Assembly: GCF_003130705.1 (NCBI RefSeq) | Contig: NZ_CP021354.1 | Location: forward strand, 1,302,001 to 1,366,000 | Reading direction: 5' to 3' | Length of the DNA stretch: 64,000 bases | Source: Rhodococcus oxybenzonivorans | GTDB lineage: Bacteria; Actinomycetota; Actinomycetes; Mycobacteriales; Mycobacteriaceae | Shown: positions 36,295 to 48,327 of the stretch, one piece after another | How the letters are laid out: every line of letters begins with the position of its first letter | Numbering within the stretch: position 1 is the stretch's first letter | The notes under the pieces: generated by a model | Told to the model about the DNA's origin: nothing | Databases searched by the model: none | The model's input: the letters and a program-made list of their open reading frames with translations, nothing else | Translations under genes and position numbers: made by a program

Positions 36295-37281
36295 ATGCGC
36301 TTCGGATTGTTCGTTCCTCAAGGCTGGCGCCTCGATCTCGTCGGTATCGATCCTTCCGAGCAGTGGGCGGTGATGCGCGACTTCTCGTTGCGTGCCGACC
36401 GCGGCTCCTGGGATTCGCTCTGGGTGTACGACCACTTCCACACCGTTCCGGCGCCCACCGAGGAGGCAACCCACGAGGCGTGGACCCTGATGTCCGCCCT
36501 CGCTGCCGTCACCTCACGGGTGCGGCTCGGCCAGATGTGCACCGCGGTCAGCTACCGCAATCCCGCGTATCTGGCCAAGGTGGCCGCCACCACCGATCTC
36601 ATCTCCGGCGGGCGAGTGGAGATGGGCATCGGAGGCGGCTGGTACGAGCACGAGTGGAGGGCCTACGGATACGGATTCCCCTCGCCCGGTGAACGTCTCG
36701 GTCGCCTCGAGGAAGGCGTTCAGATTCTGCGCCAGGCCTGGATCAACGGCAGCGCCACCCTCGCAGGCACGCACTACCAGGTGGACGGGGCGATCGTGCG
36801 GCCACTTCCCCTCCAAGAGGGCGGCATTCCCCTGTGGATTGCCGGTGGCGGCGAAAAGGTGACCCTGAAGATCGCGGCGAAGTACGCGCAGTACACCAAC
36901 TTCGACGGCACTCCCGAAGGATTCGCCCACAAGTCCGAGATCCTCCGCAGGCACTGCGAGGACGTCGGAACCGACTTCGATGCCATCGTCCGGTCGGCCA
37001 ACTACAACGTCGCAATCGGAACCACCGAGGCCGAGGTCGAGCAACGACTGGCCACGCTGGTCGAGCGCGTCACCCCCTATGTCGGCGCCGAGGCGGCGGA
37101 GGGAACTCTCGGCGCCTTCCGCGGAATGCCGGGCGTGGGTACCCCGGATCAGATCATCGAGAAGCTGTCCGCTCTGAAGGCGCAGGGCATGACCTACGGC
37201 ATCTTCTACTTTCCCGAAGCCGCGTACGACACGTCCGGTATCGAGCTGTTCGAGAAGGAAGTGCTCCCGGCGCTGCGTTGA
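36295..37281 (+). CDS. LLM-class F420-dependent oxidoreductase
   Basis: This 328-residue luciferase-like TIM-barrel protein belongs to the actinobacterial F420-dependent group: 'MRFGLFVPQGWRLDLVG', 'SLWVYDHFHTVP', 'EAWTLMSALAAVTSRVRLGQMC', 'RNPAYLAKVAATTDLISGGRVEMGIGGGWYEHEWRAYG', and 'RLEEGVQILRQAW'. The family uses the deazaflavin cofactor F420 or FMN for hydride transfer or oxygenation. The substrate is unknown. It is divergent from the histidine kinase and is followed 29 bp later by an acetyltransferase gene on the same strand, possibly co-transcribed. Confidence 0.9.
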   Translation: MRFGLFVPQGWRLDLVGIDPSEQWAVMRDFSLRADRGSWDSLWVYDHFHTVPAPTEEATHEAWTLMSALAAVTSRVRLGQMCTAVSYRNPAYLAKVAATTDLISGGRVEMGIGGGWYEHEWRAYGYGFPSPGERLGRLEEGVQILRQAWINGSATLAGTHYQVDGAIVRPLPLQEGGIPLWIAGGGEKVTLKIAAKYAQYTNFDGTPEGFAHKSEILRRHCEDVGTDFDAIVRSANYNVAIGTTEAEVEQRLATLVERVTPYVGAEAAEGTLGAFRGMPGVGTPDQIIEKLSALKAQGMTYGIFYFPEAAYDTSGIELFEKEVLPALR

Positions 37282-37310
37282 TCGACGGCTCGCAGGCCTA
37301 CAGTGGCGGC

Positions 37311-37874
37311 ATGTTCGTCGTCACTCTGAACACCGGCACCGTGTGGCTGAGCCCGCCGGTCGTCAGCGACAGCGACGCGATCTGTGCCGCCTGTAGCGAC
37401 TCCGCGATCGCCGAGTGGACCACCATGCCCTCGCCCTATGCGCGATCGGACGCCGAGCACTTCGTGCGGCGGACCGTCCCCTCCGGATGGGCGGATCGCA
37501 GCCCGGTCTGGGCAATTCGCGAGCGCGCCGACGGACCGGCGGTGGGGATGATCGGACTACTCGCGCGCGACAGCTCGTCGGCCGAAATCGGATACTGGCT
37601 CGCCGCCGGTGCCCGCTCTCGAGGTCTCATGGCAGCCGCGGTGGAGGTAGTGTGCGACTTTGCGTTTCGGCCGGGTGGGATGGGTCTCGAACGCATCGAG
37701 TGGCGTGCCTTCGTCGGCAACCACGACTCCGCGGCGGTGGCCCGCAAACTGGGATTCCGGTTCGAGGGAGTGCAGCGCCGTGGGCTGCTCCAACGTGGAG
37801 TCCGGCGGGATTCGTGGATGGCAGCGCTGCTCGCGGACGACCCGCGCACGCCGGCAGACGGCTGGCCCGACTAG
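37311..37874 (+). CDS. GNAT-family N-acetyltransferase
   Basis: This 187-residue protein of the RimJ/RimL-like GNAT group has 'PPVVSDSDAICAACSD', 'GMIGLLARDSSSAEIGYWLAAGARSRGLMAAAVEVVCDFAF' (acetyl-CoA-binding strand-loop-helix), and 'LERIEWRAFVGNHDSAAVARKLGFRFEGVQRRG'. It transfers an acetyl group from acetyl-CoA to an amine, possibly a protein N-terminus or a small molecule. ATG 37311 is used; the longer open frame upstream overlaps the oxidoreductase gene and is not coding. It converges on the gene at 37876 with only 1 bp between the stops. Confidence 0.9.
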   Translation: MFVVTLNTGTVWLSPPVVSDSDAICAACSDSAIAEWTTMPSPYARSDAEHFVRRTVPSGWADRSPVWAIRERADGPAVGMIGLLARDSSSAEIGYWLAAGARSRGLMAAAVEVVCDFAFRPGGMGLERIEWRAFVGNHDSAAVARKLGFRFEGVQRRGLLQRGVRRDSWMAALLADDPRTPADGWPD

Positions 37875-37875
37875 T

Positions 37876-38544
37876 TCAGCGCAGGCTCTCGGGAAGCTCG
37901 TGCTCGGACACGGCCACTCGCTGATCGGGACTCGTGCGCACGTGCTCCGACTCGGGGATCTTGCTCTCCAGAAATTCCCACTCCGCCTGATCGATGGCTT
38001 CGGCTGCGCGGGCGCGCACCGAGGAGTCCCGCGTCCCCCAGGCGATGGGCATCGGACTGACCATCTCCCAGGTGTCGGCGGCGCTGTGCGTGTTGCGGTC
38101 GCTCAAGAGCGCGACGGACGGCACCCTGTCGCCGACGTTCTGCTTCTGATGTGCACGGATCGGAACGTTCCGGGTGACCAGCACGTACGACGGCCGCCCT
38201 GCCGCAGGCTTCGCTGCGTCGATCAGTGACAGCAGCGTGAGAGCACGCGGGTGCACCTCCGAGATGACGGCCGGAACCAGTGGGCTCTTCGCATACATGT
38301 CTTCGATGCTGCCCACCTTCTTCGGCACCCAGAACGCCACCCACACCGACGTGAGAGCGACGAGCGCCACCACGACGCCGAGGATGATCGACCACGGATG
38401 TCCGAGCAGGATCAGCCCCACAGCCGCAGCCGCGAACAGCAGGGCAACGATGACCGCGGACACCTGGAGGCGTCGCATATCGGCGAACGTCTGATTCACA
38501 GACTTCGCGTAGGCCCGATCGACGGTGAACTCGAAATGTCGCAC
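37876..38544 (-). CDS. membrane protein of unknown function (DUF3239-like)
   Basis: This 222-residue protein has two adjacent N-terminal hydrophobic helices ('VSAVIVALLFAAAAVGLILLG' and 'IILGVVVALVALTSVWVAFWV', about residues 28-70) followed by a soluble C-terminal domain ('VPAVISEVHPRALTLLSLIDAA', 'YVLVTRNVPI', 'EWEFLESKIPESE'). I tentatively place it in the DUF3239 group seen in Corynebacterium, Rhodococcus and relatives. The function is unknown. It is on the same strand as the XPB helicase but 38 bp downstream of it, so an operon is possible. Confidence 0.72.
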   Translation of the reverse strand: MRHFEFTVDRAYAKSVNQTFADMRRLQVSAVIVALLFAAAAVGLILLGHPWSIILGVVVALVALTSVWVAFWVPKKVGSIEDMYAKSPLVPAVISEVHPRALTLLSLIDAAKPAAGRPSYVLVTRNVPIRAHQKQNVGDRVPSVALLSDRNTHSAADTWEMVSPMPIAWGTRDSSVRARAAEAIDQAEWEFLESKIPESEHVRTSPDQRVAVSEHELPESLR

Positions 38545-38582
38545 GGCACCAGCTTAGAGTCCCAGGCTCCGCGGCGGCGGAG

Positions 38583-40262
38583 TCACCCGATGGCGGGCCC
38601 GAGGAGGTCGTCGGCGTCGGTGATCCGGTACGCATAGCCCTGCTCCGCCAGGAAGCGCTGCCGGTGTGCGGCGTACTCGGCGTCGAGGGTGTCGCGGGCG
38701 ACGACGGAGTAGAAGTGCGCTTGGCCGCCGTCCTGCTTGGGGCGCAGCAGCCGTCCGAGCCGCTGGGCTTCCTCCTGCCGCGACCCGAACGTGCCCGAAA
38801 CCTGTACCGCGACGGACGCTTCCGGAAGGTCGATCGAGAAGTTGGCAACCTTGCTCACCACCAACGTCTGGATGTCCCCTGCCCGGAAGCTGTCGAAGAG
38901 TTCCTCGCGTTCCTTGTTCTTGGTGGAGCCCTTGATGACCGGTGCGTTCAACGCCTCGCCCAGCTCGTCGAGTTGGTCGAGGTAGGCGCCGATGATGAGC
39001 GTGGGTGCATCGGTATGCCGCTCGAGGATCGATTTGACCACTGCGATTTTCGTGTGTGCTGTGGAACACAGCTTGTACCGCTCGTCGGGTTCGGCGACTG
39101 CGTAGGCCATGCGCTCGGCATCGGTCAACGTGACCCGCACCTCGACGCAGTCGGCGGGAGCGATCCAGCCCTGGGCCTCGATGTCCTTCCACGGTGCGTC
39201 GTACCGCTTGGGGCCGATCAGCGAGAAGACGTCGCCCTCGCGACCGTCCTCACGCACCAACGTGGCGGTGAGGCCGAGGCGGCGACGGGACTGCAGGTCG
39301 GCGGTCATCCGGAACACCGGGGCCGGAAGTAGGTGGACCTCGTCGTAGATCACGAGGCCCCAGTCGCGGGAGTCGAACAGTTCGAGGTGCTTGTACTCAC
39401 CCTTGGTCCGGCGCGTGATCACCTGATACGTGGCAATCGTGACGGGCCGAATCTCCTTGCGCTCACCGGAATATTCGCCGATTTCCTCCTCCGTGAGAGA
39501 GGTGCGGGCGATGAGCTCTCGCTTCCACTGGCGTCCCGCGACGGTGTTCGTGACGAGGATCAACGTGGTGGCTTTCGCCTTGGCCATGGCCGCGGCACCG
39601 ACCATGGTCTTGCCTGCGCCACAGGGAAGGACGACGACCCCGGAACCACCCGCCCAGAAGGAATCGGCTGCCATTTCCTGATAGTCGCGCAAATGCCAAT
39701 GGCCGTCCGCCGATCCGGGCGACGTGCCGTCGTAGTCGAGGTCGATCTGGTGGGCTTCACCGTCGACATATCCGGCAAGGTCTTCGGCCGGCCAGCCCAC
39801 CTTGAGGAGGAGCTGCTTGAGTCGTCCGCGCTCACTCGGGTGAACTACCACGGTGTCGTCGTCGACACGGGCGCCGAGCATCGGGGCAATCTTCTTGTGC
39901 CGGGTCACCTCGGTGAGCACGGCGCGGTCCAGACTGACGAGGGTCAACCCGTGCGCGGGATTCTTCACCAGCTGCAGTCGGCCGTACCTGGCCATGGTGT
40001 CGACGATGTCGACCAGCAGAGGCTGCGGCACGGCATAGCGGGAGAAGTTGACGAGGGCGTCGACCACCTGTTCTGCGTCGTGGCCGGCCGCTCGCGCATT
40101 CCACAGGGCCAGCGGAGTGATGCGGTAGGTGTGGACGTGTTCCGGCGCACGCTCGAGTTCGGCGAACGGCGCGATCGCCTGCCGGGCGTCGTTCGCGCGT
40201 TCGTGATCGACCTCCAACAGCAACGTCTTGTCGGATTGGACGATCAACGGTCCGTCGGTCAC
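38583..40262 (-). CDS. xpb: DNA repair helicase XPB
   Basis: This 559-residue bacterial XPB/ErcC3-like superfamily 2 helicase, an ATP-dependent 3'-5' DNA helicase, probably works in excision repair. It has an N-terminal Helicase_C_3-like/damage-recognition region, the 'RDYQEMAADSFWAGG' Q-motif area, Walker A 'LPCGAGKT' (about residues 211-218), DEVH box 'IYDEVHLLPAPV' (about 306), 'RRLGLTATLVREDGREGDVF', and C-terminal motifs 'QTLVVSKVANFSIDLPEA' and 'QRLGRLLRPK'. The start is GTG 40262, with AAGGAGG before it; the longer frame upstream is spurious. It matches M. tuberculosis Rv0861c from memory. Confidence 0.95.
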   Translation of the reverse strand: MTDGPLIVQSDKTLLLEVDHERANDARQAIAPFAELERAPEHVHTYRITPLALWNARAAGHDAEQVVDALVNFSRYAVPQPLLVDIVDTMARYGRLQLVKNPAHGLTLVSLDRAVLTEVTRHKKIAPMLGARVDDDTVVVHPSERGRLKQLLLKVGWPAEDLAGYVDGEAHQIDLDYDGTSPGSADGHWHLRDYQEMAADSFWAGGSGVVVLPCGAGKTMVGAAAMAKAKATTLILVTNTVAGRQWKRELIARTSLTEEEIGEYSGERKEIRPVTIATYQVITRRTKGEYKHLELFDSRDWGLVIYDEVHLLPAPVFRMTADLQSRRRLGLTATLVREDGREGDVFSLIGPKRYDAPWKDIEAQGWIAPADCVEVRVTLTDAERMAYAVAEPDERYKLCSTAHTKIAVVKSILERHTDAPTLIIGAYLDQLDELGEALNAPVIKGSTKNKEREELFDSFRAGDIQTLVVSKVANFSIDLPEASVAVQVSGTFGSRQEEAQRLGRLLRPKQDGGQAHFYSVVARDTLDAEYAAHRQRFLAEQGYAYRITDADDLLGPAIG

Positions 40263-40430
40263 GGAAGCCTCCTTGTCACGCCGGATTCTGGCCAGCCTGT
40301 CCATTGTCCTGGTATGGGCGTCGGCGCGCCACGTCGCCACCTCTCACCTGGCTCGATACCAGCACATTCCGGGCGGTAGCCGCCTAAATTGAGAGGTGAG
40401 CCGGTGGTTCCCCCAGAGACGAGGCCTGAG

Positions 40431-42112
<1,682 letters not shown>

Positions 42113-42217
42113 TGAGAGATTTTGGCGAGCACGGGCATGGAAGTCCAGAGACTGTGATCCACGCCATGGCACAAATTTCAACCACCCTGAATGCCGGTTC
42201 GCGAATGGCGCTTTCAG

Positions 42218-42265
42218 CCCTGTGAGTACTTGTTAACCGCGGGCGGTTAACAAGTACTCACAGGG
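42218..42265. terminator. bidirectional terminator, perfect 23-bp stem
   Basis: The arms CCCTGTGAGTACTTGTTAAC with CGC (42218-42240) and the exact complement (42243-42265) enclose two G residues. It lies between convergent genes. The GTGAGT...ACTCAC part matches the outer ends of the hairpin at 10497-10536, suggesting a shared terminator style in this genome. Confidence 0.82.
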
Positions 42266-42267
42266 GG

Positions 42268-43249
42268 TCAGGCGCCGATCGAGGCCTTCATCATCGGGAG
42301 CATGGCCCAGAGCTGATCTTGCCAGTAGCCCCAGGTGTGGGTTCCGGACGCGGGGAAGTCGTAGTGCGCGCCAATTCCCAGAGTGTCGAGCCGTACCTGG
42401 AAGGCGCGGTTCTGGGCAAGGGCGATCGCTTCGAGGCCCATCGCGGTGCTGGTGTTGAACGCGCCGATAGCGGAGTCCGGCCGGTCGTACGCACCCGGCA
42501 GCCCGCTCCCCGCGGAGATCCACATCGGCAGCCCGCGGAGCAGGGGGGGCGACGACGAAGGGGTCGTTGCGGAGCCAGGCCGGATCCCACGGCGGCCCCC
42601 ACATGGAGTCGGAGTTGTAACCGCCGGAGTCGAGCATCGACACCCGAATGGCTTCGCGCATGCCCGGTGCCGACAGGTTGAGGTATCCGGACATCGAACC
42701 GGCGAACGTGAACTGGTCGCGGTGATATGCGGCGAGGATGAGGGCTGCGTTGCCGCCCATCGACAGGCCGGCCACGGCGTTACTCGTCCGACTGATGCCG
42801 TACACGTTCGCGAGGAAGTCGGGCAGGTTCTGGGTCAGGAACGACTCCCACTTGTAGGTGTAGGGCTGTCCGTTGGTATTGCTCGGGGCGTACCAGTCCG
42901 AGTAGAAGCTGGACATCCCGCCGACGGGCTCGACCACGTTGATTCCGTGATCCGACAGCCACGCGGCGTTGGTCTCGTGCTCCCAGCCGCTGACGTCGTT
43001 GGGTGCGCGGAGGCCGTCGAGCAGGTACAGGGCCTTGTTGCTGCCGTTGTTCGCCAGCCATATCCGTACCTTGATCTGCCCGACACCTCCCGGGGCGGCA
43101 ACCCAGTGTTCACGCAGCCGGTCATACGGATTCGCCGCAGCAGTTCCGCCTCCGGCCAGTACGAATGCCAACGGCAGAATGACCACGGCGACCATCAGAC
43201 GTACGACTGCGCGCAGCATAGTCCGCCGCCGCGTTCCGGTAACACTCAT
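42268..43249 (-). pseudogene. antigen-85-type mycolyltransferase/esterase, frameshifted
   Basis: From ATG 43249 the frame encodes a signal peptide ('MLRAVVRLMVAVVILPLAFVLAGGGTAAAN') and an alpha/beta-hydrolase of the Ag85/mycolyltransferase family ('ALYLLDGLRAPNDVSGWE', 'VEPVGGMSSFYSDWY', the nucleophile Ser in 'GLSMGGNAAL', 'SMWGPPWDPAWLRNDP'). At the G7 run 42543-42549 (C7 in the coding strand) the frame shifts; 'MWISAGSGLPGAYDRPDS...GTHTWGYWQ' with the catalytic His continues in another frame to 42268. One base fewer would restore ~327 residues. Intact proteins attach mycolic acids to trehalose or arabinogalactan outside the cell. Confidence 0.85.
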
Positions 43250-43358
43250 GTTCCAGCCTCCTGGTTGTCGTCCCCGGCCAGGTACATACTCGTAACACGT
43301 TATTGCCCGGAAACCCTGAGTCCAGGTGTTTGCGCACAATCGTTATCCGAGGCGCCGT

Positions 43359-45674
43359 TCAGTCGACTCGTGCGACGGAGGTGATTCGGTGCAGGGTGAA
43401 GCGACGGACACTGCCGCTCGCCGGGTCGAAAGCGTCGAGTTGACCACCGCCGACGCTCACGGGGTCGACGATGCGGTGCGTCGCGACGCCCTGCGCGTCG
43501 ACGTAGCCGATGGACACGCTGCTCTTCTCGCGGGCGGCAGTGCTGAGCAGTGCGACGGTGGCGGCACTGCTGGCTCGCGACCCGTCGGCGCGGATGCTGC
43601 CGCGGCCTTGGGCCGAGGCGGCCAGATCACCCGCACGCAGGGTGCGGACCACTGCGTCGAGCTGCGCTTCGGTGGCGACGGCCGGTGCTCGAGTCCCGGG
43701 GGCCTTGCGACGGGTCAGCACCCGCGCGCCCCGCGGACGGAGGTCGACCAGCGCTCCCGAGGAATCCTCACCCGCGGGCGCGAACCCGGCGGCGCGCAGT
43801 TCGTTCAGTACCTCCCGCAGCGGGGCCTGCGACACCGCCACCGTCGGCGCCAGCGCGCGGAGCGCCAATGTAGTGGCCACGGGCGACGCCAGCACCTCGG
43901 CGAGCAGGGCGGGATCTTCACAGCGGACGAAGGACGAGGCGACTCCGGCCCGCAGCCGTCCGTGCCGCCGGGCAACGTCGTCGATCAGGTACGACAACGA
44001 CTGCGGCACGGGGGTGCGCGACCGGGTCGTGAAGAGGCTGTGCAGCTCGGCGGCAGTCATTCCGGCGTCGAGTGCCCTACGCACGCTGTCTTCGCTGATC
44101 CGGTACATGGACGCCGCACCGGCCGACTCGATGTCCGCGACCAGGGCGATCTGCTCGAGCAGGTCGGGCGTGAGCGGTCCCGGAGCGACGACGGTGAGGT
44201 CGGCCTGCACGAGAACGTGGTCGACGGGCTCGGGGAGTGAGGCATGCATCTCCGCCTCGGCGTCACCGCCGTGAATGAGCGCACGACCGGCAGAGCTGAG
44301 GGCACCGCGCGCGACCAGACCGAGAGTCGCGGCCTCGTCGAGGGTCCGCTCCACCGCATGCACGCGCAGTCGGGCACCCCACCTCGGGCGACGCCACGCG
44401 AGCAGTCGGCTCAATTCCGCGGGCGCTGCGGACTGACCGCTCCCGAGTTCGGCGAGAAGCCCGAGGATCGTCCGCCGGTCGCGGGGTGCGGACGGCGCCC
44501 GCACCTCCTCCGACAAGGCGGCAACCGGTTTGTCGTTGGAATCGCGCATACCGATGAACCACGCCATGCGCGGCAGCTCGAGCCATCCGGCGGCCAATGC
44601 GTGCCATCGCCGGGCGATCGGCGCGTTCAGCCAGTTGTCGACGGCGGCCGTCGGCGCCCAGTAGCTGTCCCCACTGTCCGAGGGCGGAGCCGGATCAGGC
44701 GCGCCGCTCGCGATCAACCCGGCCGCCGAGAGAAGCTCGACCAGCAGACTCAGCCGGTTCTCGTCGATCCCGGACACCTTCGCGATGCGCCGTAGCTCCC
44801 GGACACCCAGACCGCCGGCCCGCAGGGCGGGCGCGGGCGCCTCTCCGAGAACCTTGACGACGTCCTCGCAGTGGCGGACCAGCTCGAGGGCCTCACCCGC
44901 CGCTGCGGCATTGATGTCGGCTGGTTTGTACTTACGGCCGGTCACGGCGGGCGGCGTCAGGGAGGTGGGGTCGAAAGCGGCTTCACCGCGCAGAACCTGA
45001 CGCACCTGGAACGGCAGTTCCACCGTCTCTTCGTCGACCCAGCGCAAGAGTCCGGCGGCGAGAAGGCGCTGCACGGGCCGATCGGCAGGCGTTCCCGGGG
45101 CCGCGTCCCGCGTCCGACCGACTGACGTGGAGCGGGCGAGCGTCTCGAGGATGTCGCGTTCAACCGTCACCAGCTGTGCCAGAGCAGCGGTGATGCCGGC
45201 CTCGTCGAGCGTCTCCGTGGGCTCGGCGATACGTCCGACACGCCACGGGATGGTCGCGACGACGGCGGGAACGATGCGGAGATTGTCGGCGTCGCCCCAC
45301 ACCAGTGCCAGCGACCGCAGGGTGTCGAGGGTGGCGTCGACCGTCTTCTTGGTCACCCTCGTCCCCACTGCGCCCAGAAGTGCGGCGCGGGAGACAGGCA
45401 TCTCGTCCGCCTTGTCGAGGGCGAGTAATTCGAGGATGCCGAACTCGAGCGAGGTGAGATTGTCGGCGGCACGGGCCACCGACGCCCGCTGTTCGGCACG
45501 TCCGGCGAGAACGACGATCGTGGCAGGCGGGGGGACCGCCAAGTCGGGGCGCGCACGAAGCAGCGCGATCAGGTGGGCGTCGCTGCGCGCTGCCAGCCAG
45601 TCGGCGAGACTTGCGCCGCCGGCGCTGCTCGTAGCGGCGCCGGGGGTCGTGACGGTGTCGTCGGTGTCGGTCAT
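43359..45674 (-). CDS. helicase-associated (XPB/Ssl2-like N-terminal domain) protein
   Basis: This 771-residue soluble protein resembles the actinobacterial 'helicase C-terminal/XPB-Ssl2-like' proteins (Rv0862c type): '[24 protein letters not shown]' at the N-terminus, repeated winged-helix-like segments ('[29 protein letters not shown]'), and '[54 protein letters not shown]' in the Helicase_C_3 region. A WYL-like C-terminal segment follows ('[45 protein letters not shown]'). It lacks its own Walker motifs. Being near XPB on the same strand, it may be a helicase partner or DNA-binding sensor; this is inference. Confidence 0.85.
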   Translation of the reverse strand: MTDTDDTVTTPGAATSSAGGASLADWLAARSDAHLIALLRARPDLAVPPPATIVVLAGRAEQRASVARAADNLTSLEFGILELLALDKADEMPVSRAALLGAVGTRVTKKTVDATLDTLRSLALVWGDADNLRIVPAVVATIPWRVGRIAEPTETLDEAGITAALAQLVTVERDILETLARSTSVGRTRDAAPGTPADRPVQRLLAAGLLRWVDEETVELPFQVRQVLRGEAAFDPTSLTPPAVTGRKYKPADINAAAAGEALELVRHCEDVVKVLGEAPAPALRAGGLGVRELRRIAKVSGIDENRLSLLVELLSAAGLIASGAPDPAPPSDSGDSYWAPTAAVDNWLNAPIARRWHALAAGWLELPRMAWFIGMRDSNDKPVAALSEEVRAPSAPRDRRTILGLLAELGSGQSAAPAELSRLLAWRRPRWGARLRVHAVERTLDEAATLGLVARGALSSAGRALIHGGDAEAEMHASLPEPVDHVLVQADLTVVAPGPLTPDLLEQIALVADIESAGAASMYRISEDSVRRALDAGMTAAELHSLFTTRSRTPVPQSLSYLIDDVARRHGRLRAGVASSFVRCEDPALLAEVLASPVATTLALRALAPTVAVSQAPLREVLNELRAAGFAPAGEDSSGALVDLRPRGARVLTRRKAPGTRAPAVATEAQLDAVVRTLRAGDLAASAQGRGSIRADGSRASSAATVALLSTAAREKSSVSIGYVDAQGVATHRIVDPVSVGGGQLDAFDPASGSVRRFTLHRITSVARVD

Positions 45675-45734
45675 CGACTATCAGATTAGAGACCTGGGCT
45701 GTACGTCGCCGACCGCTCCTGTCAAAATGTCCCC

Positions 45735-45923
45735 GTGGCTAACAATTCTAAGAAGCAGTATGTGGATCCAGGGTGGCCCGAAACCGCCGATGGAGATCAC
45801 GCCGTGACCGAACTGTCGTCGAGCCGGGCGGGCGGTCTGTCCCCGTTCGGCGAGGACACCGAGTTCCCGCTGCCGGCGGAGTCGTTGCCGTACGCGCATC
45901 CGCACACGGTGATCAACCGCTAG
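45735..45923 (+). CDS. small conserved hypothetical protein (Rv0863-like)
   Basis: This 62-residue acidic protein starts at GTG 45735 and ends '[17 protein letters not shown]'. It has no signal peptide or membrane helix. Its position, divergent from the helicase-associated gene and upstream of rpfA, is the same as that of the small hypothetical Rv0863 in M. tuberculosis as I remember it; this argues that it is real. A strong terminator begins 10 bp after its stop. The function is unknown. Confidence 0.7.
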   Translation: MANNSKKQYVDPGWPETADGDHAVTELSSSRAGGLSPFGEDTEFPLPAESLPYAHPHTVINR

Positions 45924-45933
45924 TACAACGGCA

Positions 45934-45974
45934 GAAGAGGGGCCCTGCACCGCAATGGTGCAGGGCCCCTCTTC
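45934..45974. terminator. bidirectional intrinsic terminator
   Basis: A perfect 18-bp stem (GAAGAGGGGCCCTGCACC and complement) with a 5-nt loop GCAAT, between the convergent small gene and rpfA. The A-rich 5' edge and T-rich 3' edge suit both directions. Confidence 0.88.
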
Positions 45975-45989
45975 GCTGTGCCGAAGGAC

Positions 45990-46745
<756 letters not shown>

Positions 46746-47013
46746 ACTTTGGGTCCCCCGTCCTCGTCCCTGGAATGCTTCGTCGGGACTCCGGTACCCG
46801 CGGGACGAGGCTTGGCGCGGCGGGCCGGATGTGGCCGATGTTTGCTCGACCGCTGACGACGGTAACGGTCCGAGGCCTCAGTGTCACCATTTGATAACGC
46901 CGCGTGTCCGTGCCTGATGCAGCCCACTATTCGGGGCCTCGCGGACTCTTCCCAGCTAGTAGCGGCGAGACATGCCTATCGCCGACCCGTTGCTCTTCCG
47001 TTACCGAGCCGTT

Positions 47014-47031
47014 ATGTGAGTAACGTCACAT
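47014..47031. promoter_or_regulatory. Crp/GlxR (cAMP receptor protein) site
   Basis: ATGTGA-GTAACG-TCACAT, a perfect match to the TGTGA-N6-TCACA consensus with one extra symmetric pair on each side. It overlaps the stop of the yccF gene and lies about 440 bp upstream of rpfA, before the riboswitch leader. Crp control of rpfA is known in M. tuberculosis. Nothing else is evident in 46750-47010 apart from rpfA promoter and leader. Confidence 0.8.
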
Positions 47032-47409
47032 CAGTGTTGGAGCGTCGACTATGTCCTTGCCGAGAGGCATGAGCGAGATCGGAACCATCTTGATGTTCGC
47101 CACGGCGAGGGGGATACCGATGATGGTGATCGCCATGGCAACCGCGGTGACGACGTGGGCGATCGCCAGCCACAGACCGGCGATGATGAACCAGATGACG
47201 TTGCCGATCAGCGACGCCACCCCGGCCGTCGGTTTGTCGACGACCGTCTTCCCGAACGGCCACAGCGCGTAGACGCCGACGCGGAAGGAGGCGATCCCGA
47301 AAGGAATGGTGATGATCAGAATGCAGCAAAGAATTCCGGCGACGAAGTAGCCCAGGGCGAGCCAGAGCCCACCGAAGATCAGCCAGATGATGTTGAGCAG
47401 AAGTCTCAT
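47026..47409 (-). CDS. YccF domain-containing membrane protein
   Basis: This 127-residue integral membrane protein consists of two tandem YccF domains: 'LLNIIWLIFGGLWLALGYFVAGILCCILIITIPFGIASFRVGVYALWPFGKTV' and 'IGNVIWFIIAGLWLAIAHVVTAVAMAITIIGIPLAVANIKMVPISLMPLGKDIV'. Each has two hydrophobic helices and the 'IPFG/IPLA' plus 'PFGK/PLGK' signature. The function of the family is unknown. The ATG is at 47409 and the stop overlaps a Crp site belonging to the rpfA promoter. The position matches Rv0870c in memory. The next gene upstream is 52 bp away on the same strand. Confidence 0.92.
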   Translation of the reverse strand: MRLLLNIIWLIFGGLWLALGYFVAGILCCILIITIPFGIASFRVGVYALWPFGKTVVDKPTAGVASLIGNVIWFIIAGLWLAIAHVVTAVAMAITIIGIPLAVANIKMVPISLMPLGKDIVDAPTLM

Positions 47410-47461
47410 GATCGTCCCGTCGTAGTGAGGGTCTGGATGTCGTCGCCGAGCGTGTGCACGA

Positions 47462-47701
47462 TCAGCGTGTTCGTCGGCCCTGTCTCAGCGCCGCCACGAT
47501 CCCGAGGAGGAACCCGATCGGGCACGCGAGCGCGATGAGATACAGGACGAGGCCGGGATCGCTGTCCGAGACCACCGGGGTGAGAAAGATCGCCACGATC
47601 GCGAGGAATCCGACCGCGAACAAGGCAAGCGCCACCCGCAGCAGACCATCGTGGGTGCGGGGGGTCCCGGGCGTGCTCGGGGGAGTCGATTCTGAGGGCA
47701 C
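47462..47701 (-). CDS. small membrane protein, unknown
   Basis: This 79-residue protein has a Pro/Ser/Thr-rich N-terminus and two transmembrane helices ('VALALFAVGFLAIVAIFLTPVV' and 'LVLYLIALACPIGFLLGIVAAL'), ending in a basic 'RQGRRTR', so both termini are probably cytoplasmic. I chose GTG 47701; the longer open frame reads through the cspB promoter region in the antisense direction. It is divergent from the cold-shock gene and 52 bp upstream of yccF. I do not recognise a family. Confidence 0.65.
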   Translation of the reverse strand: MPSESTPPSTPGTPRTHDGLLRVALALFAVGFLAIVAIFLTPVVSDSDPGLVLYLIALACPIGFLLGIVAALRQGRRTR

Positions 47702-47844
47702 ACCAGCAACGATAATGCCTGGAAACCCGAATGCCGGAGGCAGTGTGTGCAAGGTAGACTGTGGATACTGCGCGTCCCGCACCAAAGGTGGGGCGCGTTG
47801 TTTTGCATACCAATTGCACTTCAAGTGATGAGCGGGTGAACGCG

Positions 47845-48255
47845 GTGCCGACCGGCAAGGTGAAGTGGTACGACGTCGAAAAGGGCTTCGGCTTTCTGTC
47901 GCAGGAAGAGGGGGAGGACGTCTATGTTCGTTCGTCCGCTCTGCCCGAAGGCGTCGAGGGCCTCAAGGCCGGTCAGCGCGTCGAGTTCGGCATGGCCGCC
48001 GGGCGGCGCGGTCCGCAGGCGTTGAGCTTGAAAGTGCTCGACCCGGCGCCGTCGCTGCGCCAGAACGCCGCACGCAAGGAACCTTCCGCAAAGAAGCACA
48101 CCCCCGACGAATTGCACGGCATGGTCGAGGACATGATTACGCTTCTCGAGGCGAAGGTGCAGCCCGACCTGCGCCGGGGCAAATACCCCGACCGCAAGAC
48201 GGCTCAGCGCATCTCCGAGGTTGTCCGCGCCGTCGCCCGGGAACTCGACAGCTGA
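47845..48255 (+). CDS. cspB: cold-shock protein CspB (long, mycobacterial type)
   Basis: This 136-residue protein has an N-terminal cold-shock domain '[35 protein letters not shown]' with the RNP1-like KGFGFL, and RNP2-like 'DVYVRSSAL' rather than the common VFVH. A C-terminal extension ('[52 protein letters not shown]') follows, absent from short CspA proteins. It matches the M. tuberculosis CspB (Rv0871) plan. It binds single-stranded nucleic acid. GTG 47845 gives the '[10 protein letters not shown]' start; GTG 47836 is an alternative. Confidence 0.9.
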   Translation: MPTGKVKWYDVEKGFGFLSQEEGEDVYVRSSALPEGVEGLKAGQRVEFGMAAGRRGPQALSLKVLDPAPSLRQNAARKEPSAKKHTPDELHGMVEDMITLLEAKVQPDLRRGKYPDRKTAQRISEVVRAVARELDS

Positions 48256-48268
48256 CAGAACGCTTTTC

Positions 48269-48315
48269 CGAAAAAGGAACCCCGCACCACGACACGGTGC
48301 GGGGTTCCTTTTTCG
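48269..48315. terminator. bidirectional intrinsic terminator
   Basis: A perfect 20-bp stem (CGAAAAAGGAACCCCGCACC and complement) with a 7-nt loop ACGACAC, flanked by A5 and T5 runs inside the stem ends. It sits between convergent cspB and the DUF2771 gene. Confidence 0.93.
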
Positions 48316-48327
48316 CTTGCTGTCGAA